Position numbers and translations under genes: made by a program. Below, in pieces: positions 1 to 11,251 of a stretch of DNA of 64,000 nucleotides. Each line of letters opens with the position of its first letter. Positions within the stretch are counted from its first letter, which is position 1. This DNA is from Platerodrilus igneus (taxonomy: Eukaryota > Arthropoda > Insecta > Coleoptera > Lycidae), in the NCBI GenBank assembly GCA_036346225.1, contig JARFIW010001188.1:806001-870000 (forward strand). The letters run 5' to 3'. The notes under the pieces were generated by a model. The model saw only the letters and a program-made list of their open reading frames with translations. It had not been told where the DNA came from and ran no database searches.

Positions 1-86
1 GAGACGTCATTGCGTCGCCAGTGTAAATATTTCCATAATAGGTTTAATAGTTTTAAATCCTCGAAGAATTATTTATCTTAAGAGCT
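1..86. repeat. Left part of an interrupted repeat, probable decayed LTR
   Basis: This stretch matches 7497-7585, sharing for example the block TTGCGTCGCCAGTGT and then ATATTTCCATAATAGG. The match stops near position 86 and resumes at 2064, so this copy has been split by an insertion. The flanking arrangement, with gypsy pol remains starting just after the second half, suggests the end of a 5' LTR whose beginning lies outside the window. Calling it an LTR is inference; the repeat itself is visible. Confidence 0.55.
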
Positions 87-2063
87 CGTCATAGCAGGCT
101 ACCTACCATCTGCTGTAAAAGCGCGGGTTGGGGTGAGGTAGCATAGGGCGGGACGAAATGTCGAGATGCAAATATTCATTAGAAAAAGATATAAAGTTTA
201 ATACTCCGCCTACTTGGTTTATGAAGTGTCAGGGAGCACATATAGATGGCAGTGTTGTGGAACTTATTAGTCCAGTTATAAACCTCACAGATATTTTAAT
301 TATACATATTCTCTAACATTTATAACCAGTGAAAACCTTTGAAATTCCGATATCTAATGTAAAAAAAAATTATTAAGGAACAAGAAATTACAAGATTTAA
401 CATCCCAACATTTGCATCGCACAGTTATTTTACAATTTCTAATGTGCAATTGACAAAGCTGTTATATTAATTAATTGGTCAATGAATGGAGAAAACAGAA
501 TAATGGTTTAAACGTATCTCTAATAAAAAATGATTAGGTAAAGTGTAAAGTGGGTTTTGATTACAGTTTGTGAAAAGCTACAAATATTGGTTTGGTTTAT
601 TTTCTTATCACACCTTCGTTTCCTTTATCATTTTCTAACGACGAAATAATAAACAAAGTGTACTAAATCGGACACAGTAAACATTCCTCTAGTAGAATAA
701 AAAGCATGTCTTGCATTTTTAAGTAGTCCAAAGTTTGTTTTGCTTTTACTTATTTACGTTTTACATGCAGCTTGTCATATTTTGTTCCATCACAATTGCG
801 TATGAGAGTTTGTGAATGGTTAATTTGTACCAGAATGAACAAAAGTCTTTTACGTGAGAGAAGTTTCAGGGTAAAAAACTTAACTAAGCGTGGTTTGTAA
901 ATTCTAATTAACCCTAAGAATTTTTATCACATTATTCTTTATTACTACACAAGCCTAAATATGAGCGAAATATTACTGGTGGCTTTTTAAATACGACCGT
1001 TTCACGCCAGTAATGTCGTGGCTGCGATGACAGGTTAGGTTACTGTTAGAAATAGATATTATTAAAAACACAAATCACTTAACATGCACATCAGAACAGT
1101 ATGCAATAGTTTTAGAATAACTGTTCTGATATGCGTGTAAAATGATTTGGCTTTTTTAATAATAATATCTATTTCTAACAGTAACCTAACCTATCATTGC
1201 TGCCACGGCATTACTGGCGTGAGACGGTCGTTTTTAAATTTATCCCAAAACATTAATTAAACTTTAGCATAAAAATTAAACATTTCTGTGTTTATTCTTT
1301 TTTATATTACACTACGCCCATTCTTTCACCATATTACAAGCCAGTTTTTCATCAATTATATAGTATATTATTTCAAATTTTTTTAAAAAAATATTGAACA
1401 CTATTGCAATGCAGTTTTTCATTATTATTTACCTCAAAACTGGGGGAATACCAATTACTTACTTCACTAAATAGGAAGCCCAACAAAAATTTATATAAAT
1501 CCAAGGTTATAAAGAACAACTCATTTCAATAATTGCTGACGCCCTAAATAATATCCATAATAAAAGTTATAAATAGATTTGCGAGCAATTACGACTATAG
1601 TCGAAAACTTTCATAATGATAGTTTGATCTCAATAGTATAGCGTTTCCTGTATGTTTGTTGTGTTTTGTTTTGTATAGCATGTATTCAAACCATTTCAGT
1701 TTTACAATAGTGTGTGACATGGAAATTCTGAATTTTTCCACGACAGCACATTGCAGGTACATTTTTCTAAAAAATACTAATATTTGATTTATTCGATAAA
1801 TAAAGTGAATTGTAGTGTGCAATTTTGATGCAAATTCATAAAAATTATTCACACATTTGGGAAAGTTACTGGTTTTGTTTAAATTGCTCTATTATCAGCA
1901 AAAAAAGAATTTTTTTTAGTTAAAAAAAACCTAAATGACTTTCCCACATAGACAATTATTTAATAAGTAACTTTTATTAAAACCGTTTTTAATTTGGGCG
2001 CCTAATAGGAAAGAAATTTGGATCTTTAGAAATTTCAAGATGGCCGCTACTGTGGTGAGCCCA
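87..2063. mobile_element. ~2-kb AT-rich insertion splitting the repeat
   Basis: The repeat shared with 7497-7860 is interrupted here, and AAGAG or a close variant lies on both sides (near 82-86 and 2063-2067), consistent with a 5-bp target duplication. The insert is AT-rich and has no credible coding sequence. Its two ends are weakly similar in inverted orientation (GCTCGTCATAGCAG at the left against the complement of the GTGGTGAGCCC region at the right), so it may be a non-autonomous DNA transposon. It contains the fold-back MITE at 993-1231. Apart from these features nothing was recognised in it. Confidence 0.4.
993..1231. mobile_element. Fold-back MITE, 239 bp, 8-bp TSD
   Basis: The element is almost one long hairpin. 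The left arm starts ACGACCGTTTCACGCC and the right arm ends with its complement, GGCGTGAGACGGTCGT. The arms are about 108 bp with few mismatches and leave a loop of roughly 20 bp near 1101-1119. The same 8 bases, TTTTAAAT, flank it directly at 985-992 and 1232-1239. An 8-bp duplication is typical of hAT and P-type transposases. It has no coding capacity, so an unrelated autonomous element must have moved it. Confidence 0.85.
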
Positions 2064-2345
2064 AAGAGTTCAATACATATCTCGTTATTGCATGGATACA
2101 CTCTTACTCCACTTTCAAAGGTGTGTATTCCTATTTTTCCCGTAACGCTCAATTACTATTGATTCGTCTCTGGACGTTATTCCCAAATTATAACGAGAAA
2201 GTTTGACTAACAATTGTAATGGATGGGTGTTTTCGAATCTTCGTTCAGTTTTCATCTGTTAGTTTCATTTTTCAGTCTGTATATATAGGCACTTTATTAT
2301 AGCAGTTCCACTTAGCAGTTCTATTTTAGCCGTTCCGAATCATGA
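2064..2345. repeat. Right part of the interrupted repeat, probable LTR end
   Basis: This continues the repeat of 1-86 and matches 7577-7860 at moderate identity, including CGTCTCTGGACGTT and AACAATTGTAATGGATG. It ends in short degenerate units of the form GCAGTTCTATTTTAGC. RNase H-like sequence begins almost immediately afterwards, so gag, protease and reverse transcriptase of the presumed element are missing. Confidence 0.55.
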
Positions 2346-2369
2346 CACTCATAATCTCTGGGTTGAGAT

Positions 2370-3300
2370 TTCGAGGCAACGTTGGCGTCAAAATATACGC
2401 AAAATTTCGTTATTATTTAGAGAATACCTTCTTTACCATCATAACAGATCATCATAGTTTACTATGGTTAAAAAAGTGAAAAATTCAAGTGGTAGACGCG
2501 GTAAATGGGCTTTATGAATACACAAATTTAACTTTGAAATTATACATATACCAGGTAAAGGCCACGATACTGATTGTCTAAGCAGAGCAATTTCTAACAC
2601 TAAGAAGTCCTACAAGTTAATGATGTTACATTAAAAGAAATTAAAGGTGTGTGATATAAAAAGATGTGTAAAAAGTCACTTAATTTCACTAATTGGAGAG
2701 TTAGCGACGGGAAATTGCACGAACATGTAGAAAATAATTTATTTAATAATTCAAAAAATGATTAGAAATTAAGTTCCAACGAAAAATCGTTCTGAAATTA
2801 TTAAAATATATCACGACGACATGCTGTCAGGACATTTAGAAATTTATAGGACACCATCGTATTTTATCTCAATTTTATTGGCCTAGTATGAAATCTGATA
2901 TTAGTAAATACATAAAAAGGTCCACAATATGTACCGAAGCCAAGCCAAAACAAAAGAAAAAAGCTGGAGAAATGGAAAATTGATCAGAAATTACAAGATG
3001 CAGGCAAAATATTTTTACAGATTTATTAGGTCCTTATCCAAGAAGTTTTCATGTTAACAGACCTATACGTGTAATTTGTGACTACTTCAGTAAGCTTTCT
3101 CTTTTCGTTCCGATTCGAACGACAACAGCAGTCATAATTACAAAAATTATCAAAGAAAATGTATTTTTACTATTTTAAATATCTAAATACTTAAAATCGA
3201 ATAATGGAGTACAATATAAAAATAAGCAGTTTATAAAACTACTGAAAAATTATAATGAACATTTTTTGAAGACACCACTTGTTGAAGTTTCCTTGAAAAT
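2370..3300 (+). pseudogene. Ty3/gypsy pol relic: RNase H and integrase N-terminal half
   Basis: With frameshifts and stops ignored, the conceptual translation shows the end of a gypsy RNase H domain (around 2420-2600: TIITDHHSLLW, then IPGKGHDTDCLSRA). This is followed by an integrase zinc-binding remnant (YHDDMLSGH near 2810) and part of the integrase catalytic core (FTDLLGPYPRSF near 3020, with a later NNGVQY block near 3200). It once encoded reverse-strand DNA processing and integration of an LTR retrotransposon. It is broken by many stops and cannot make protein. The reading continues beyond the nested mariner at about 5160. Confidence 0.75.
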
Positions 3301-3481
3301 GTAAACATCATTCAATTGTATTAAGTTGCCTAGTGAGATGACTTGCTTCACAGAATACACATAGGACGTTTAAGAGGGTAACTATCTACTTACCCAAAAT
3401 AATGTTTGAGTGTTACGTTTTGCTTTAGGCAGTCTTGGCTGATTTCGAGCGGTATTATAAAGATGTACCCTTTATATTATA

Positions 3482-4990
3482 CAGGGTTATTCTGAATGAT
3501 AAACCCATTTTTAAAGATTCGTATTTATTAAAGTACAAATCCAAAATGAACAATTGTTATACCAAGAAAAAGAGAAAGTTTCAAAGTTTTTTTAAATAAA
3601 TTATAAATATTCAATGTGTCCACCGTTTGCTGCAGGGCAAACATCTACGCTGTAGGTAAACTCATCCCACACGAGAAAGCGTATCTGCTGAGTGCGCGGT
3701 AGCAGTGATAGGATTAGGCAGATCGTTCAGAGTTGTTGGTAGATGCGGGACGTAAACAGCATCCTTAACATAATCCCATAAGAAGTAGTCACATGGAGTG
3801 AGATCAGGAGATTTCGGTGGCCAGAAGTGTAGAGCCAGGTCTTTATTTTCCTGCGACCTATCTAAAGCTAAGAAAGGGATTCATTCAAGAATTCTTGTAC
3901 ATCGAGGTGCCAATAGGGGGAGCTCCATCCTGTGGGAAAACAAAGTCCTGTGAATCTTCCACAACTTGAGGAAACAGCCATTGTGCCAACATGTCCAGGT
4001 ACGTTATTCCTATTACAGTTCTTTCCACAACAAAAAGAGGTCCATAGACCTTTGTACGGGATAAGGCACAGAACACGTTTTCTTTGGCGAGTCTCTTTCG
4101 TGTTGCAATGTTGAATGTGGATTTTGCAAACCCCATATGCGAACATTGTGTTTGTTGACTTTTCCACTAAGGTGGAAAGTCGCTTCATCGCTAAAAATTA
4201 TACGCCGCAGAAGCGCTTCACCCTCCATCATTAGTAGCACATAACCACAAAATTCGAGACGCTTTTTTTTGTTATTAGGTTTGAGAGCCTGCAGAAGTTG
4301 TAATCGGTACGGCATGTACAGCAAGAGCCATCTCAGAACTTTCCATACAGTTGGTTGGGGTATTCCAAGATCTCTACTAGGTGTATTGGTAGACTTATGT
4401 GGATTGCGAACAATACTTTCTTCAATCCGTCTGACATCATTCCTGACACACGCGGTTGGCCTGTGCTGTTCCTTTACACACACTTCCAGTCTGTCGATAT
4501 TGCTTAAACCTTCGACTTATGCTTCTTCTAGTTGGTGGTTTAATACCGAATTTGGTACGAAATGCCTGCTGCACTACAATTTGCGACTCACTTTTTGCGA
4601 ACTCAAGAACGTAGAAAACCTTGTGCTGCACAGTATCCATCTCACTCACAACTGACAGTGAAACGAAATGACAGCCTATTGTCGCGCGAACTCTACCGGC
4701 TGGTTCTGGAACCACAAACGCCCGCCTTCCTCTTTTCATTGGTTTGTGAAACCGTATCACTGCTACCGTGCACTCAGTAACAGCAGATACGCTTTCTCGT
4801 GTGTGGGATGAGTTCACCTACAGCGTAGATGTTTGCCGTACAGCAAACGGTGGACACATTGAACATTTATCATGTATTAAAAAAACTTTGAAACTTCCTC
4901 TATTCATTGGTATAATGATTGTTCATTTTCGATTTGTACTTTAATAAATATGAATTTTTAAAAATGGATCTATCATTTAGAATAACCCTG
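3482..4990 (-). mobile_element. Mariner-like element with ~230-bp inverted repeats, TA target
   Basis: The ends are CAGGGTTATTC and GAATAACCCTG, each bounded by TA (3480-3481 and 4991-4992), the target used by Tc1/mariner elements. The terminal inverted repeats are unusually long: about 3482-3715 pairs with 4757-4990. The transposase lies on the minus strand. The element is inserted in the decayed gypsy element, so it is younger than that one, but its own transposase is already frameshifted. Confidence 0.88.
3640..4640 (-). pseudogene. Mariner-like transposase, frameshifted
   Basis: The likely start is the ATG at 4640 (MDTVQHKVFYVLEF). Next comes an N-terminal helix-turn-helix region (VQQAFRTKFGIKPPTRRSI), of the type often annotated DUF4817 in arthropod proteins. 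A second HTH (DLGIPQPTVWKVLR) lies near 4370. The catalytic core begins with IFSDEATFHLSGKVNKHN near 4190 (first Asp) and continues with FPQDGAPP near 3925 (second Asp) and SPDLTPCDYFLW near 3805 (third acidic position). These blocks lie in different frames and stops occur between them, so the gene is dead. A functional copy would cut and paste the element using its terminal repeats. Confidence 0.8.
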
Positions 4991-5099
4991 TATATTGATA
5001 ATTGATTAAATGTTCTACTAAACTCATTGTTTTCTTATTTACTTAACAACTGAAAAAATGAGCAACTGCGTATGATTGTTAATTATAGTTGGAGTGGCC

Positions 5100-5770
5100 C
5101 TTGCAAGGTTCGTGTTAGTTCTGTCTACACTACGAACAACAGGGGTGCATTTTATATAAACTGGATCAACAAAAAATAATTCACCACTATATTCTCCTGA
5201 AAGATATATTAAAATTTTGAAAACTATGTTAACTGCTTATATAGGAAATAATCAAAAGATAAACACATATTCAAATTAGGTGACGCGATTCGTACAGATA
5301 GATCTCAAATTACAGATAATACGCATTACTTTATTAATTTTGAGGTGGAGATGACAGTCGATGGAAAACAATATAATGGTGATGAAGAAACAAAGTTCTT
5401 ATAGGGACTTCAGTTGAAAATACTAATCATAATGATAAAAGAGAAAAATGCGATAAATTGGAAAGTGTAGGATGTTTTCGAATAAAAAGCTTAGTAAAAC
5501 ACATTTAAAGACTAGAAATAATTATAATTTGTGTCACAGACCGGTAAAATTAAATGAAGGAGATTTTTGTTGGAAGAGAGAGCACAGTCGATATAATGCT
5601 TAGGAAAAGTTTTTAGTTAAATCAGCAAAAAATATTTTTGGCTCTTATAAAATTAAGAAGAAATAAGGATTAATACGTATGAACTAATAGATGTATAAGA
5701 TAAGAGCAAAGGCAACTGGAATATATCCGACCTTAAACTCAATTTTCTTAATATCCTCATGAAAAGTGGT
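5100..5770 (+). pseudogene. Ty3/gypsy pol relic: integrase C-terminal half
   Basis: This resumes the integrase interrupted by the mariner. The translation shows TAYIGNNQK near 5230, GDAIRTDRSQITDNTHYFIN near 5285-5340, and the last part of an integrase with YELIDV near 5675 and NWNISDLKLNF near 5720. The reading is broken by stops. About 180 bp upstream of the mariner (3300-3480) and about 100 bp downstream are not recognisable as pol. Confidence 0.65.
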
Positions 5771-5975
5771 AGAATAGCTTTTATTTTTTTATTTCTCATA
5801 TAAATATTCTTCATTTAAATTAACGTGATAGCTTTGGTCGAAAACTTTTGCAAAGTTTTCTTTCCAGTGAAAGAAAAGTATATCACAGACTGTTTTGAAT
5901 AGCTATTCTATTATTTAGTTCTAGGAGATAAGTATGTTAGGAGTATTTTAATTTCTTAATTTTAAAATTTACATT

Positions 5976-5993
5976 TTGCTTAAGGGAGGTGAT
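5976..5993 (+). promoter_or_regulatory. Polypurine tract candidate of the gypsy relic
   Basis: AAGGGAGGTGA, followed by TTGTTTTTAAG, lies a little over 200 bp after the last integrase similarity. A purine run followed by TG is the expected layout at the start of a 3' LTR, where plus-strand DNA synthesis is primed. If this is right, the 3' LTR would run from about 5993 to about 7860 and would contain both minisatellites. Confidence 0.35.
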
Positions 5994-6134
5994 TGTTTTT
6001 AAGTAAGTTTTTCCGTGATTGTTTTCAGAATGTGTATTGTATAAAAATAAGGTTTTAATATCTAATAAAAGTATACGAAATATCGTAATTTAAGCTTTAT
6101 TTCTTTATTTGTTATTTCCATTGATGAAATGGGT

Positions 6135-6327
6135 CACCTAAAATGTGACTCATGACCCAGTGACCCAAATGAGGATGTGACCCACCACCCAGTGACCCTT
6201 GACCCAAATTGGCCCAGTGACCCACATTGACCCAGTGACCCAAATTGACCCACATTGACCCAGCGACCCAAATTGACCCAATGACCCAAATTGACCCACA
6301 TTGACCCAAATTGACCCAAATTGATGC
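6135..6327. repeat. TGACCCA minisatellite, first array
   Basis: Tandem units of 8 to 10 bp built on TGACCCA, alternating as TGACCCAAAT and TGACCCACAT, with variants such as GTGACCCA. The reading frames found across it are low-complexity and are not genes. A mirror-image array with GGGTCA units lies at 7150-7362. Confidence 0.9.
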
Positions 6328-7149
6328 AGTCGCAAAAATTTTCTTACTGTCTCAAATTGGCCCTCTGTGATGTCTTCAATTAGTGGGCGAGTTTTATCGA
6401 ATAACCGATTATGAAATTTGGAAATTTTATTATTAATTTTTAATAAATATGTGCTGTTCTACGAATTACAGTTACAAAATAAATCTCAGAACTATCTGGC
6501 AGAAGGAGTAGCTGCTGTCCGAGACAATTTTAATTAGTGTGAGAATGTTTAACAATTAAATATACTAAATGATCAAAATATTTTTCAATGACAGACGCAA
6601 TAAAATATAAATTGAATAATTCTGACATTGAGTTAATACAAGAACATTGTTTTATATGATCTTCATCATTCTTTTAGTTAATTAGTCTTATCAAGAAATC
6701 TCGGTCTCGCGAAGATTTATAAAAGTCAGCACTTATGTATAAGGTTTAAATTACAATTAAGGTGATGTTTATCTATGCTTAATGATAATGATATACAAAT
6801 TATAAAAATAATGGACACTGAAAATAAAAGGGTATATAATATTAAGATTTTCAGTTCTTATGTGAAAGAATACTATTATTTGAACATACAAAATTGTATA
6901 CGTTCATAACACTGCATTCTCGCGGCACAGCGCCACAGCATGTTTCTTGAAAAACATGTAAAAATGCGTATCATAAAATATAAAAAGCGAAGTATTAATT
7001 ACAAAACATTTTAGCGTTTGCTTGAAATATGAAACGAATGCTAGCAACTAACGGCACCAAAAAGCTTATACATTTGTGAAAATAGTTAATAAATTGAGCT
7101 GAAAGTATGGGAAAAAGATTTTTATGACTTCAATAATTTAATTTGTTAC
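6328..7149. other. AT-rich spacer between two minisatellites
   Basis: No gene, RNA or repeat was recognised here. If the surrounding DNA is a long LTR, this would be its middle. Confidence 0.5.
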
Positions 7150-7362
7150 TGAATCAATTGGGTCAGTTTGGTCACTGTGTCAGTTTGGTTCACCGGGCCA
7201 ATTTGGGTCACTGGGTCAATGTGGGTCACTGGGTCAATGTGGGTCACTGGGGCAATGTGGGTCACTGGGTCAATCCGGGTCAGTACACGGGACCCACTGA
7301 CCCAGTAACCCAAACAAAAAAGTGACCCACTTGGACCCAGTGACCCAGTTGACCCATGATCC
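7150..7362. repeat. GGGTCA minisatellite, second array, inverted
   Basis: Units such as GGGTCACTGGGTCAATGT run from 7158 to about 7285. From 7297 the orientation flips to TGACCCA units up to 7357. Most of the array is therefore the reverse complement of the first array at 6135-6327, while its right end reads in the same sense. Single strands of the two arrays could pair. Confidence 0.88.
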
Positions 7363-7496
7363 ATTTCATCTCTGGTTAATTCATTATTTTGTTCATATCA
7401 AAAAAAAATTAACCTTGCATGTGGAACGGCCTTTAGATAAAGTTTTATATCTGGTTAAGCTGGTATTTGTCAAATTAATTTTGTGCAGCAAATAAT

Positions 7497-7860
7497 AGGC
7501 GACGGCGTTGCGTCGCCAGTGTGAATATTTCCATAATAGGTTAAATCATTTGAAATTCTCAAAGTATTATTTTTAAGAATTCAATACCTATCTCTGGATA
7601 TATGCTTATTCCATTTTCAAAGCGGCGTATTTCTATTTGTTTTTCATGCCTAATTACTATTACTAAAACTAATCCGTCTCTGGACGTTGTTTCTAAATTC
7701 TCACCAGAAGTTTGATTAACAATTGTAATGGATGAGTGGTTTCAAGTCTTGGTTCATTTTTCATGTGTCAGTTCTATTTAGGCATTTCATTTTAGCAGTC
7801 TTATTTAGGAGTTCTATTTAGCAATTCCATCTTGCAGTTTCATTTTAGTAGTACTAACTT
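7497..7860. repeat. Uninterrupted copy of the 1-86 / 2064-2345 repeat
   Basis: This aligns with 1-86 and then directly with 2064-2345, showing that the first copy was split by an insertion. It ends in the same short ATTTTAGCAG-like units. It is probably the right end of the 3' LTR of the decayed gypsy element, with the opposite copy at the 5' end. Substitutions and indels are frequent, so the element is old. Confidence 0.6.
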
Positions 7861-8676
7861 ATAATTTGACAAGTATAGATGGGCCAGAGCTTTAGTGAGG
7901 TATAGAATTATTTCTCAGTGAATATTCAGTCGAGGGTAGTCGGGATCTGGTTTGTAAATGTCCTAGATATACCAATGTTATACCTGGGGATTCGTATAAT
8001 TTTAGTTATCAGCGTATTGCTGGATTGTGACCATCTATCGTAGAAACATCCAGAAGACTTTTTGCCAAATCTTCTGCCTTACATCAAAGATGAATAACTT
8101 CCTGCATTCCTACTAAAGAATAATTTTATGGTACTATACTAAGCCATTGTAGAGGACGTGTTGTTGATATAATTTCACATAGGTATTAATTGATTTTATG
8201 ATATTTTTAAAATAGTAGTTCGACTTTGATATTGTATTGTTCTCCGGAACTGTATTGTGAAAGATAATTTGTTCTAATTTTAGAATTTAGATAACGAGCT
8301 CATTAGACGATATTACCTTTAACCTAATGTATCTATTTCGATGAACATTTATGTACTAGGAGGGATTTGTATTATTTGTATTATTGATTACAGTGCAGTC
8401 ACGGTCGATGAGCCTGTTGCCGACCCAGAGATATCGTTCTAAACTCAGATGGAGGACGGCTACATCAATCGCAGTAAGTAATAAACGAATTCTTCTATTC
8501 CTATATTATACCTAAAGTATTTAAATTTCAAAAGTATGTTCATTGTCTATTTACATTTATACTATGTTTATATATTCTGTTCAATAAATCTTTGAGTAGT
8601 GGTGTATTTCGTGAGTTCTGGTAGTTGAGTTACGTTACACCAATTCCAAAGATGCAGATAACCAAATATAGAGAAC
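7861..8676. other. Intergenic, nothing recognised
   Basis: AT-rich sequence without convincing coding potential or a repeat that could be identified. Confidence 0.5.
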
Positions 8677-8990
8677 TATCGATCAATTTCTATTTGTAGC
8701 TGCTTTCCAAAGATAGTGGAACGTTTGGTGTGTGACAAATTAACCTTACTCCTTAAGAATATTGTTATTGTCGAGCAGCATGGCTTATGTGCAGGAAGAT
8801 CCAATGTCTCAAATCTTATAGTCTATACCAATTACATCTCTACTGCCTTTGAAGGTGGTCTACAACTTTCGACCGTGTTAACTATATACTTTTATTAAAG
8901 AAATTGTTTGTGTTGAGGGTTGGTAGCACTCTGCTTGAGAGCATCGAGTCGATGTCTTTTCTTATTAATTCATCTTGATTTCCAGTCGTT
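8677..8990 (+). pseudogene. Non-LTR (jockey-like) reverse transcriptase fragment
   Basis: The translation of 8677 onward gives NYRSISICSCFPKIVERLV, the start of the reverse transcriptase domain in jockey/LINE-type elements. It is followed by EQHGLCAGRSNVSNL and, after a frameshift, DRVNYILLLKKL. Only about 100 codons of the fingers and early palm region remain, and the catalytic YxDD part is missing. No target-site duplication or poly-A tail was found, so this is a truncated dead remnant. Confidence 0.75.
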
Positions 8991-10093
8991 TCTTGCACAC
9001 ATGCTAGTCTAAAAGCGATTGCATATTAAATTAGAATTGGTATTTTGTTCGCACCTACATACCACTGTGTATTGAAATTCAGAGTTACGTTTGATGCAAC
9101 AAATATTTTTAAACTTGTGCGAACGAAACGTGAAGTTGCGTTTATTGTGAATTACTGATAATATAAATTTAAATAATATAGTAGGTTTATTTTTAACATT
9201 ATTATTATTTTTAACTTTGAAATAATATTATATTAGTTTATATATTCTGAATTCAATCATAAAAATTAAATCTTAACCAATTTAGCTGCTTTCAATGTGA
9301 CACGATTTCGATCTGTATTTTTTTAACTTATTGTATTATATTTTCTTATATAAATAATTAAAAACATTTAATTAGTTGGAATAGTTTTTAAAAAATACTG
9401 AATATTTATGACAGAGTTAATTAATTTCTTGTTTTTGTTTCAGTTTAGTACTTCCAAAAAAAAACAAACTTTATGCAACAAAATTTCAACAACAAAAAAT
9501 ATTAAGCAACAAGAAAGAGAGAAAATGGATAATAGTTTAAACAGGTTTTGCAGATTTAGAACGAAACAATTGAAAAAACTACACGTTAATCAATTACCAC
9601 ACACACGACTTTGTCGCCAATGTCTATGCGATATTATCATCTGCGTCAATGTCGCGGTCGTCATTACAATCCAAAGAAAATTTAAAAGAAAAAGAATAAG
9701 CAGTATCAAACATATCACGTATCTGCAAAAGTTTCTAGTCAGATAAAGATTCTGAAACTGAGGCTCAAACAAACATCAGGTATACAGAAATAAACAAACT
9801 AAAATGGCACAATTAAAATGACCAAAAGTTATTTGAGATCAACCACCATGATGCAAAAAAGTTTATCTGGGTTAACCTTTTTGTCCAGTGAATCCTAACT
9901 TTTGGATATAATAATACCGAACTTATCTTAAAAAAATTTTTGTCAATCAAAAGTAGAAAGGTTCAGTTTTTGTAATTTTCATGTATACGCAGATTATGCT
10001 AAATTTTTAAAATCAAACTTTAATGTATTAACATTCATTACATAAAAAATAAAATATGCAAGCTGTTAATGTCTTGTAAAAAAACAGTATATA
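8991..10093. other. Intergenic, nothing recognised
   Basis: Strongly AT-rich. A 112-codon open frame at 9408-9746 follows a splice-acceptor-like TTTTTGTTTCAG, but its composition (Lys/Arg-rich, no recognised domain) does not support a gene call. Confidence 0.45.
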
Positions 10094-10533
10094 CGAGGCT
10101 TGTTCAATTGAAACCCATCTTTGGTTCAGGAAAAATTTATTGACAACTAAATTTACGAATAATTACCACTACGATTAAGGCACATATCCCATTGTTTCGT
10201 CAACCTATGTATACCCTGCCTAAAGAAATCTTGTGGTTACTGCTCGAAGAATTCTTTCACGGCGTTTTGTGCTTCTTTGTCCGACTGACAACGGTTACCT
10301 TTTAACGCTTTTTTCAGTGGCCCAAAGATGTGAAAATCGCAAGGCGATAAATCGGGACTATATGTTGGATGCTCTAATATCCTCCATTTCTTTCGATGTA
10401 GATTTCCTTTCACTACGTTAGCAACATGAGGACGAGCATTGTCGTGAAGCAGAATGACACCACGTAAAAGCTTCCCTGGCCGTTTTCGTCTTATTGCTTG
10501 ATGAAGCTTGTTCAAAATTTCATTATACAGGTT

Positions 10534-11250
10534 TGTTTGGTCTCTTTGTCGCACGTTGTCGTGTTTAATTTTAAGTCGTAAATTTGTAGTTGTAAATCTA
10601 ATAGTAAAACTGTCATCCCCTGTTCCCTTATATCCTGTTGTAAAAACTCCTTGTGCATGTGTAAATGAACAAACACTCTCTCATCGATATCGAAGCAGAA
10701 CAGTCGGTTTTTTGTTTGGTACGTGAGTTAGTCATAGTGCTGCTGAATGTGAATTTATTTGTTAAACCCCTAAAAAACAGTGCAAGTGCAACGTAACACG
10801 TACTATAATCTCTAATACAGTTCACTTAGTTGAGGAGCAAGGAACTGCAGCTTAGAACAACAAAAACCGCTGAGGTAAGTCGATATATAAATTTATAAGA
10901 CCCCCCGCGCTGAACAAATAGCCTTAATCACCGGATTATTTAATTAATTAATTAGTTCCTATCCTTTAAGCTCCTTATTTATACCAAAATTTAATAATTG
11001 TCGTAGTTTTGAGTATGTTTAAACGTGTTACAAAGAGAATAACATCCTGCTTACACATTTAATGGTAGAAACATCTGGTTATAACGGTAGATTTGTTAAA
11101 CCCCTAAAAAACAGTGCAAGTGCAACGTAACACGTACTATAATCTCCAATACAGTCAACTTAGTTGAGGAGCAAGGAACTGCAGCTTAGAACAACAAAAA
11201 CCGCGGAGGTAAGTCGATATATAAATTTATAAAACCCCCCGCGCTGAACA
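10534..11250. mobile_element. TG...CA insertion inside the mariner, 5-bp TSD
   Basis: The mariner coding sequence is interrupted exactly here. AGGTT occurs at 10529-10533 and again at 11251-11255, and the insert begins TGTTTGG and ends GCTGAACA. These are LTR-type termini. Inside, a block of about 160 bp (10757-10918) is repeated almost perfectly at 11090-11251. It starts TGTTAAACCCC and ends CGCTGAACA, and contains the splice-donor-like GAGGTAAGT. The insert could be a non-autonomous LTR element (TRIM-like, with one LTR rearranged) or a solo LTR with an internal duplication. No coding sequence was seen. Confidence 0.7.
10757..10918. repeat. Direct repeat, copy 1, inside the mariner insertion
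   Basis: About 160 bp, nearly identical to 11090-11251 (three to five differences by eye). Both copies begin ATTTGTTAAACCCC and end GCGCTGAACAA, so each copy alone has TG...CA ends. Confidence 0.9.
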
Positions 11251-11251
11251 A
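11090..11251. repeat. Direct repeat, copy 2, inside the mariner insertion
   Basis: Partner of 10757-10918. Its right end coincides with the right end of the whole insertion. Confidence 0.9.

Noticed and set aside
6112..7364. Gly/Trp/Val-rich frames
   Set aside because: They arise from the TGACCCA minisatellites, which are open in several frames.
9408..9746. 112-codon frame after a splice-acceptor-like sequence
   Set aside because: Composition is that of AT-rich noncoding DNA and no domain or partner exon was found.
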